A stretch of DNA of 19,041 nucleotides from Bacteriovoracaceae bacterium (GTDB lineage Bacteria > Bdellovibrionota > Bacteriovoracia > Bacteriovoracales > Bacteriovoracaceae). The stretch is taken from positions 1-19,041 of the forward strand of contig JAGSHJ010000014.1 of the NCBI GenBank assembly GCA_023954595.1, written 5' to 3'. Position 1 is the first letter of the stretch. The number at the start of each line of letters is the position of its first letter. The translations under genes and the position numbers were made by a program. This document shows, piece by piece, positions 13,846-19,041 of this stretch. The notes under the pieces were generated by a model. That model saw only the letters and a list, made by a program, of their open reading frames with translations, had not been told where the DNA came from and did no database searches.

Positions 13846-14560
13846 CGTTTTGGCCTTTTATTTCTAATTTATATCCAATTCCTCTAACACTTGAAATCTT
13901 GGCAGCGTCCTCTTTAGAACTCTCAAGCCACTTTCTAAGTTTTACTATGTAATTATCCACTGTCCTGTTTGAAGGGAAGCTGTTCTCTCCCCAAACGTCT
14001 TCTATAATGTCGTCTCTGGAAACTACTTGGTTCGCTCTTTGATAAAGCATCTTTAGAATTGCTTGTTCTTTTTGACCAAGTGGTATGATGGCGCCATCTC
14101 CGTCTAGAAGTTCAAATCTTCTAAACCATACTTTTAAATCACCAATGGATATTTCCTCTGAGAGGGTGTCGAGATCTGCACGGCTATTGAGAATTCTCTC
14201 AAGGCGAAGGGTGAGCTCTCTTAGATCAAATGGTTTTGTAATGTAGTCTTCCGCACCCATTTGAAGTCCTTCAAACTTAGTCTCAGGGTCATTTTGTGCA
14301 GATAAAAATAAAAGAACAAAGTCCTTTCTTTGTGACCTGAACTCTCTGGCAAGATCAAGACCGTCACCATCTGGCAGGCCTATGTCCATTAGCACTACTT
14401 GTGGGTGAAAGTTATTCATTGAAAAGAATGTGCGTGCTTGAGAAGCGTCTCTTGCAAGTCGAATGTCGAAGCCTTTGCTCTCTAAATACTCAGATAGAGT
14501 GTCAGCAAGATTGACTTCATCTTCCACAACGAGAAGTTGAATGTTTTCAAAGCTACTCAA
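13838..14560 (-). CDS. OmpR/PhoB-family response regulator inside the hem operon
   Basis: This is the transcription factor half of a two-component system. Seen: 240 residues. The receiver domain (about 7-120) is complete: acidic pair Glu13/Asp14, phospho-acceptor Asp59 in MDIGLPDGDG, Ser87, and Lys109 in TKPF. The winged-helix effector domain (about 143-235) has LGQKEQAILKMLYQRANQVV, SRDDIIEDVWG, the recognition region NRTVDNYIVKLRKWL and RGIGYKL. The start is a TTG at 14560, required because the conserved first strand begins seven residues later; AGGGG lies about 9 nt upstream. It overlaps the kinase gene by 8 nt on one side and hemE by 8 nt on the other. Cognate partner is almost certainly the adjacent kinase. 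Targets are unknown; the hem genes or heme-related functions are a natural guess. Confidence 0.93.
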   Translation of the reverse strand: MSSFENIQLLVVEDEVNLADTLSEYLESKGFDIRLARDASQARTFFSMNNFHPQVVLMDIGLPDGDGLDLAREFRSQRKDFVLLFLSAQNDPETKFEGLQMGAEDYITKPFDLRELTLRLERILNSRADLDTLSEEISIGDLKVWFRRFELLDGDGAIIPLGQKEQAILKMLYQRANQVVSRDDIIEDVWGENSFPSNRTVDNYIVKLRKWLESSKEDAAKISSVRGIGYKLEIKGQNDE

Positions 14561-15473
14561 GGTCTTCGCCCCTTTTAAATTTCAATTCAAAGATAAGTCT
14601 TTGATCATTCTTTATCACGAAACTACCACCCTGTCTGCGAGAGAGCTTCTTGATTAAAAATAACCCAATTCCTGAGCCTTTAGGGGAGTCGTGCTTGAAA
14701 AAGAGTTTTCCCAAACTTTTGGTGTCGCCTGGGAACTTCACACCATGATCATCATACTTAATAGATACTGTTTCTGAATTGGCATCTATAGATATCTCTA
14801 CGTGTTTATTTTCTTGTTTATTATGACGGTCAGTGTTTTCGAAAAGGTTCTTAAAAATAATACTTAAAGCTGTCTGATCGCCCATGATCACTGGGTTATC
14901 AATCTTAGAATTGATTGCGGTGTCTAGGTGAGGGTGTTTCTTGGCCTGACTTGCGATAAGTGGGATTAATGAAACCGGGGAAAATGCAAGGTTGCCACCT
15001 CTTTGGGCCCTAGAAAGTTGAAGGTGTTTGTCGATTTCTCCTTCGAGTCTTACTACATCTTCCTGGAGTCTTTTACCGTATCTTTCTATTTTTTCTTTTT
15101 TACTATCTTCAATATTTAGGCCTTCAATTGTTTCTGAGAGAACCTGTGCTTGAAGACGCATACTAGCGAGTGGGGTCTTTAATTCGTGTGTGAGAGTTGA
15201 ATAAAAAATCTGAAGTGAGCGTGTTTTTTTATGATCTTGCCAAAATACCCATCCAAGAGCACACCCCAATGCAACTGTTAAGACGAAGAAGCTTAGCCCT
15301 TCCCATTGGACCATTAACGCCAAATTTGCTGGAATTACGGTGGCGTCAACACCCTCTAAATAAGTTGCTAGTTTAAAAACTAAGAACAGCCACCATGCAC
15401 CAAGTACAAAGATAAACAATACCGCCAGGCCTAGCAGTATATAAAACCAGTTTTTAGTTTTGGCTAACTCCAT
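14553..15473 (-). CDS. Membrane sensor histidine kinase inside the hem operon
   Basis: Seen: 306 residues. There are two membrane spans (about 9-36 and 58-78) separated by a short periplasmic loop of about 20 residues, with no PAS, HAMP or other sensor domain. The HisKA dimerisation domain has its H-box at STLTHELKTPLASM (phospho-acceptor His96). The ATP-binding domain follows: N-box KNLFENTDRHN (208-218), G1 box DDHG (241-244) and G2 box SPKGSGIGLFLIKKL (263-277). Such a minimal input region suggests sensing in or at the membrane, which is inference. The start codon overlaps the hemL stop by 10 nt, and the stop overlaps the regulator start by 8 nt. The physical embedding between hemL and hemE suggests a signal linked to tetrapyrrole or respiratory state, but no heme-binding motif is evident. 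Confidence 0.93.
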   Translation of the reverse strand: MELAKTKNWFYILLGLAVLFIFVLGAWWLFLVFKLATYLEGVDATVIPANLALMVQWEGLSFFVLTVALGCALGWVFWQDHKKTRSLQIFYSTLTHELKTPLASMRLQAQVLSETIEGLNIEDSKKEKIERYGKRLQEDVVRLEGEIDKHLQLSRAQRGGNLAFSPVSLIPLIASQAKKHPHLDTAINSKIDNPVIMGDQTALSIIFKNLFENTDRHNKQENKHVEISIDANSETVSIKYDDHGVKFPGDTKSLGKLFFKHDSPKGSGIGLFLIKKLSRRQGGSFVIKNDQRLIFELKFKRGEDLE

Positions 15474-16717
15474 AGCCTTTTCTTTAACTCTTCTTGTACT
15501 GCTTGATCGTGGGCGGCACTTACAAATCCAATCTCGTATCCATTAGGGGATAGATAAATGCCTTTTTCCAAACATACTTTGAATAGTTCGTTGAATCTTT
15601 CAAGTAGGTTCGCTGGGATTTGGTTTGCGGCCTTAGGTGCCTTTGCAGGAACTGGCCAAAACAAAGACTTGTATTGAACAATCTCGTAGTCTTCAAAACC
15701 GTTTTGAGACATCCAGTCTTTAAAGATTTCGACAATTGCTTGCGCATTTTGGTTTAGTTTTTCGTAGAAGTTGTCATCAAGTTGCTTAAGTGTTGCAAGT
15801 CCTGCAACCATTGCAACAGGGTTGGCACTTAGTGTACCTGCTTGATAAACACCACCAACTGGAGCAAGTAGCTCCATAATATCTTTTTTGCCGGCAACTG
15901 CTCCAACTGGGAAGCCGCCACCAATTACTTTTCCATATGTCACTATGTCTGGAGTTATTCCTGTATCTTGTGCCATACCACCAAATGATGTTCTAAAGCC
16001 TGAGATAACTTCGTCAAAAACGAGAAGAGCACCACTTTCATTACAAATTTCACGAAGACCTTTAAGGTACTCGATTGTCTGAGGAAGAAGTCCATTGTTC
16101 GCTGGTAGAGGTTCGATAAAGATTGCAGCGATGTCAGGGTTGGCCTTTACTACTTCTCTTACTTCTTCAAGGTTGCCTAGTTCGCAAACTAAAGTATCTT
16201 GAGCTGTAGATGGTGTTACACCTTTTGAAGATGCTTCGACCTCGCCAGCAAGGCCAGAACCTGCCTTAATAAGCATTTGGTCCATATGTCCATGATAGCA
16301 GCCGTTGAATTTAATGATCTTGTTTCTGCCTGTAGCACCTCTGGCCAGACGAATTGCTGTCATTACAGCCTCTGTTCCAGAGTTCATGAAACGAATCTGT
16401 TCGATATGATCGATTCTATCTACAATGTATTGAGCAAGTTCTAATGAGTATTTTTCAGCAGCTCCAAAGCTCCACCCATTCTCAAGAGCGGCCTTTGCCT
16501 TCTCTAGAACATCTTGGTTTTTATGACCTAAGATTAAGGGCCCAAAGCTCATGCAGAAATCGATGTATTCGTTATTTTCCTCATCTGTGATAAAAGCACC
16601 TTGTGCTCTATTCATAAAACGGGGAGTCGTGTGTAGTCCTTTAAAACTTCTTACTGGAGAATGGACACCACCTGGAGTGTACTTTTTGGCTTGTTCAAAT
16701 AATTGATCAGAGTTCAT
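15464..16717 (-). CDS. hemL: Glutamate-1-semialdehyde 2,1-aminomutase
   Basis: This PLP-dependent enzyme of the C5 pathway converts glutamate-1-semialdehyde to 5-aminolevulinate. Seen: 417 residues with the family layout: TPGGVHSPVRSFKG near the N-terminus, MNSGTEAVMTAIRLARG (111-127) for cofactor phosphate binding, and NGCYHGHMD (138-146). The cofactor-contacting FDEVISGFR (Asp235) and catalytic TYGKVIGGGFPVGAVAG (Lys263) follow. Oddity: the usual EP(V)xGNMG loop is replaced by IEPLPANNGLLPQ (201-213), a variant worth comparing across relatives. N-terminus and SPVRSFKG still argue for a true HemL rather than another class-III aminotransferase. AAAGGA precedes the ATG, which overlaps the hemC stop as ATGA. 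Confidence 0.93.
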   Translation of the reverse strand: MNSDQLFEQAKKYTPGGVHSPVRSFKGLHTTPRFMNRAQGAFITDEENNEYIDFCMSFGPLILGHKNQDVLEKAKAALENGWSFGAAEKYSLELAQYIVDRIDHIEQIRFMNSGTEAVMTAIRLARGATGRNKIIKFNGCYHGHMDQMLIKAGSGLAGEVEASSKGVTPSTAQDTLVCELGNLEEVREVVKANPDIAAIFIEPLPANNGLLPQTIEYLKGLREICNESGALLVFDEVISGFRTSFGGMAQDTGITPDIVTYGKVIGGGFPVGAVAGKKDIMELLAPVGGVYQAGTLSANPVAMVAGLATLKQLDDNFYEKLNQNAQAIVEIFKDWMSQNGFEDYEIVQYKSLFWPVPAKAPKAANQIPANLLERFNELFKVCLEKGIYLSPNGYEIGFVSAAHDQAVQEELKKRLWS

Positions 16718-18225
16718 GCATTTTCCTTTGTATCCACTAAGTCTTTAAATGTGCCCATGTCAGCGATAGGTAGAACATCAATATTGTTGTTTTTAAAACT
16801 GTCATATGTCTTACCAAGCCCACATGCGTGGATCTTATTTTTTATTTCTGGAAATCTTTTAACATATTCAGTGTATTGATAAAAACTTCCCCAATAGAAA
16901 ACTTCGTAACCGGTCAAGTCAATATCGGCCTGCTCATTTAGCTTTCTGGTGTAACAGCCAATAACTTCTCCGACGGGACTTTGAGCGTTATCGTGAGAGA
17001 GCGTTTTCCAGTCATCATTTGTTAGCATCATCTGGATGGCCTTGGAGGAGGAAAGGGACAGAACTTCTTCATGGCCAAAGCTATCCGCACTCCCATTTAC
17101 CCAGTGACCAGCGTCAGCAAGTTTTTTATGTGTTCTAGAACCTGCCGCCCAAATAGTTGCAGGTGAGCAACCCTCTAGGTGATCTATACAATATTGAGAC
17201 GTAACAAATAAGTTGTTGTTTTGTGGAATCCCTACCTCTAGAGGTGTTTGAGTCACAAGTTTGTCAAAGCGACCAATCGCCAAGAAGGTCTTTTTACCTT
17301 TGATTTTATCAAGGTTTTGTCCTTCTACTTCAACTTTGTCGATTATTTGATCCTTATGAGTTCCCTTGTGGATATGAATAAAAAGATCTTTATGTTTTTT
17401 AACGTGAATACCCACGGCCAAGTGACAGCCGCCGCCGTATCCTACAAATGCTGTACGTTCACGTTTTACAGCTTCCACTGTGTCAGGACAGTGAATTGAG
17501 TTTAAAACAGTTTGAATTTCATCAAGCTTTGGTGATTTGTCATGTACTTCAACTGCAAGAGCACCTTGAGAAGCAGAAGATGGAAATGTCTTTTGTGGCA
17601 TTACCAAAAATGTAAGATCTTTTAAAAGCTCTTTTAAAATTTCTGCAGAGTCTTTTTTGTTTGCTAGTCTTTCAAGACCTGCAAGTGCTAAAACAATTGC
17701 ATCGTAGTCACCGTCAACAAGCTTCTGAATTCTTGTATTTACATTCCCACGAAGCATTTTACATTCTACTTTCAGGTCTTTGGATGCTTTTGGTAGAAAA
17801 GGCTTCAGACTTCTTTCAACATTAGTAATTCTTCTAGGGGAGCTTGTTCCTACAATGAATTTATCTTTGGTCTTGATCTGAGATATCGTTTCTTTCTTTA
17901 TTAAAAGTATGTCATGGGCAAAACGTCTTTCACCTACGGCCGCTAGCCTAAGTCCCTCAGGTCGTTCAGAGCCTAAGTCTTTATAGGAGTGAACGACAAG
18001 GTCAATCTCGTCATTCAATAAAGCGGCATCCAATTCTTTTGTGAAAAAGTCTTTTCCGTCCAATTGCCATAGAGGCTTTTCAGTTTTCTGATCCCCTTCG
18101 GTTTTAATCTTTCTGAGATCAAAACTGGCGTTGGTTTTGCTTTCAATTTCTTCTTTTAGCAATGTGCATTGAGTGACGGCCAAAAGGCTGCCACGAGTTC
18201 CGATAAGATAATTTTGATTAGACAT
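16714..18225 (-). CDS. hemC: Hydroxymethylbilane synthase fused to a divergent uroporphyrinogen-III synthase-like domain
   Basis: Residues 1 to about 300 are HemC (porphobilinogen deaminase), which links four porphobilinogens into hydroxymethylbilane. Seen: IGTRGSLLAV (Arg11), DGKDFFTKELD, HSYKDL with the catalytic Asp83, GTSSPRR (Arg131, Arg132), MLRGNVNTR, SASQGALAVE, and GYGGGCHLAVG with Cys267 as the dipyrromethane cofactor anchor. A lone HemC is about 310 residues; this protein is 503. The extra 170-200 residues have HemD-like spacing: NNLFVTSQYCIDH, IWAAGSRTHKKLADAGHWV and, near the end, HACGLGKTYDSFKNNNIDVLPIA. HemD sequences are notoriously divergent, so the C-terminal call is probable rather than certain. 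No separate hemD is visible. The gene overlaps hemA by 8 nt and hemL by 4 nt. Confidence 0.92.
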   Translation of the reverse strand: MSNQNYLIGTRGSLLAVTQCTLLKEEIESKTNASFDLRKIKTEGDQKTEKPLWQLDGKDFFTKELDAALLNDEIDLVVHSYKDLGSERPEGLRLAAVGERRFAHDILLIKKETISQIKTKDKFIVGTSSPRRITNVERSLKPFLPKASKDLKVECKMLRGNVNTRIQKLVDGDYDAIVLALAGLERLANKKDSAEILKELLKDLTFLVMPQKTFPSSASQGALAVEVHDKSPKLDEIQTVLNSIHCPDTVEAVKRERTAFVGYGGGCHLAVGIHVKKHKDLFIHIHKGTHKDQIIDKVEVEGQNLDKIKGKKTFLAIGRFDKLVTQTPLEVGIPQNNNLFVTSQYCIDHLEGCSPATIWAAGSRTHKKLADAGHWVNGSADSFGHEEVLSLSSSKAIQMMLTNDDWKTLSHDNAQSPVGEVIGCYTRKLNEQADIDLTGYEVFYWGSFYQYTEYVKRFPEIKNKIHACGLGKTYDSFKNNNIDVLPIADMGTFKDLVDTKENA

Positions 18226-19041
18226 AAGCGATCTTAGTTTTGTTGGCGACAGGGCTTTTTAGAATTTTGGTTTGCAACTTAGTCTCAAGTAATTGATGAC
18301 GTCTAGTAGCAATACCTTCCATTGCAATCTTGGCCTTTTTTATTTGTTGTTTCTTTCTTGATTCATGAATTGCACCTTCTTTGAAGATGTCCTGAAGATG
18401 CATTATACCTTCTTCCATTCCAAACTCTGTCTCAAGAATTGAAGGGGAGCCTAGGTCGATAAATAGCTTTGATTCAAATCTATTTGCCCAATCGACGAAG
18501 AAGTCATTTTCAAAAAGTGTACCGTCAAATCCGATAGAATTGACGATAAATGGATACTTTCCAACTTCTTCAAGATTGATCCAATCAATTGACTCTACGC
18601 TATGTTCAGCTTTTAGCTCTCTTAAGCGCTCTTGATTTCTGGCACAGATGATTACACGAGCTTTCTTTTTAAACTGGTTAATAAGGTCTTCTGCCAATTG
18701 ACCTGAGCCCAAGATTAAAACTTCCTGTGCGTTTCTTTGACGAACCATCTGTCTTCGAGCAATAGAGGCATAAGTTTTTTGGCTAAGGCCAAGGAGATAT
18801 TTCGAGCGAATTGTCTTCGCATCTCTAAATAGCTTTTCAATAATAAGTAGTAGGCTAGTATTTATGTCATTATTAGCCGTGTAGTCTTTGTAGGCCGTCT
18901 TAAATTGACCTACAATCTCATTTTCACCAACAAGTTGGCTTTTGAGACCACAAATAACTTCTAAAAGGTAAGAATAAGCATTTTTACCCTTTAAAGAGAG
19001 TTTTGCCCCTTCTGACCATGCCGAACATGGGTCATTTGAAA
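18218..19041 (-). CDS. hemA: Glutamyl-tRNA reductase, N-terminus beyond the window
   Basis: It catalyses the NADPH-dependent reduction of glutamyl-tRNA to glutamate-1-semialdehyde, the committed step of C5 tetrapyrrole synthesis. Seen: the frame is open for 97 codons beyond the Met at 18748 right up to base 19041, so the gene is partial and 273 residues are visible. The segment encoded just inside the edge reads AYSYLLEVICGLKSQLVGEN then EIVGQFKTAYKDY, the family's GL.S...GE..I.GQ.K signature. It is followed by EKLFRDAKTIRSK, the NADPH-binding VLILGSGQLAEDL, and FIDLGSPS. The catalytic Cys region (STCNR) lies upstream, outside the window. The C-terminal dimerisation part is rather short. The stop overlaps hemC by 8 nt. 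It is the most upstream gene seen of the operon, whose promoter is not in the window. Confidence 0.94.
   Translation of the reverse strand, partial: SNDPCSAWSEGAKLSLKGKNAYSYLLEVICGLKSQLVGENEIVGQFKTAYKDYTANNDINTSLLLIIEKLFRDAKTIRSKYLLGLSQKTYASIARRQMVRQRNAQEVLILGSGQLAEDLINQFKKKARVIICARNQERLRELKAEHSVESIDWINLEEVGKYPFIVNSIGFDGTLFENDFFVDWANRFESKLFIDLGSPSILETEFGMEEGIMHLQDIFKEGAIHESRKKQQIKKAKIAMEGIATRRHQLLETKLQTKILKSPVANKTKIAYV

Overview
The window is a gene-dense stretch of AT-rich bacterial chromosome. Several features point to a predatory or Bdellovibrio-like bacterium, most likely a Bacteriovoracaceae / Halobacteriovorax-type member of the Bdellovibrionota: an exported protein with a GGNGGD start partnered with a TIGR02147-family regulator, a probable DUF6178 protein, a stand-alone CpaF-like ATPase, and a compact hem operon. 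This assignment is inferred from gene content and protein style, not from a marker gene. No rRNA, tRNA, CRISPR array, insertion sequence or phage gene is visible.

Layout, left to right. (1) Bases 1-4419, plus strand: the 3' end of an unidentified gene (possibly the TatT accessory component of a TRAP transporter), then dctP, dctQ and dctM, which form a complete periplasmic-binding-protein-dependent TRAP uptake system. They overlap or abut, and a long exported protein of unknown function follows. (2) Bases 4416-7226: a HAD phosphatase on the minus strand, overlapping the previous gene tail to tail. Divergent from it are a small Lys-rich protein and a 575-residue DUF6178-like protein, closed by a strong terminator. 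(3) Bases 7284-9284: a TIGR02147-type regulator overlapping by 4 nt with a secreted protein, closed by a second strong terminator. (4) Bases 9284-11902: a two-gene minus-strand unit and a divergent plus-strand unit (unknown 230-residue protein plus CpaF-like secretion ATPase) sharing a 67-bp promoter region. (5) Bases 11873-12532: a minus-strand transcription factor with a degenerate receiver-like N-terminus and an OmpR-type winged helix, probably translated from a leaderless mRNA. (6) Bases 12533-12804: a non-coding gap with several hairpins. (7) Bases 12805-19041, minus strand: a tightly overlapping operon, in transcription order hemA (cut by the window edge), hemC fused to a divergent hemD-like domain, hemL, a sensor histidine kinase, an OmpR-family response regulator, and hemE.

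The hem operon encodes the C5 route from glutamyl-tRNA to coproporphyrinogen III, except for hemB (porphobilinogen synthase), which is not in the window. Every junction overlaps by 4-10 nt, so the two-component system is locked into the same transcript and translational chain as the tetrapyrrole enzymes. That is the most suggestive arrangement here. The other places to look for undescribed biology are the orphan CpaF ATPase neighbourhood and the regulator/secreted-protein pair.
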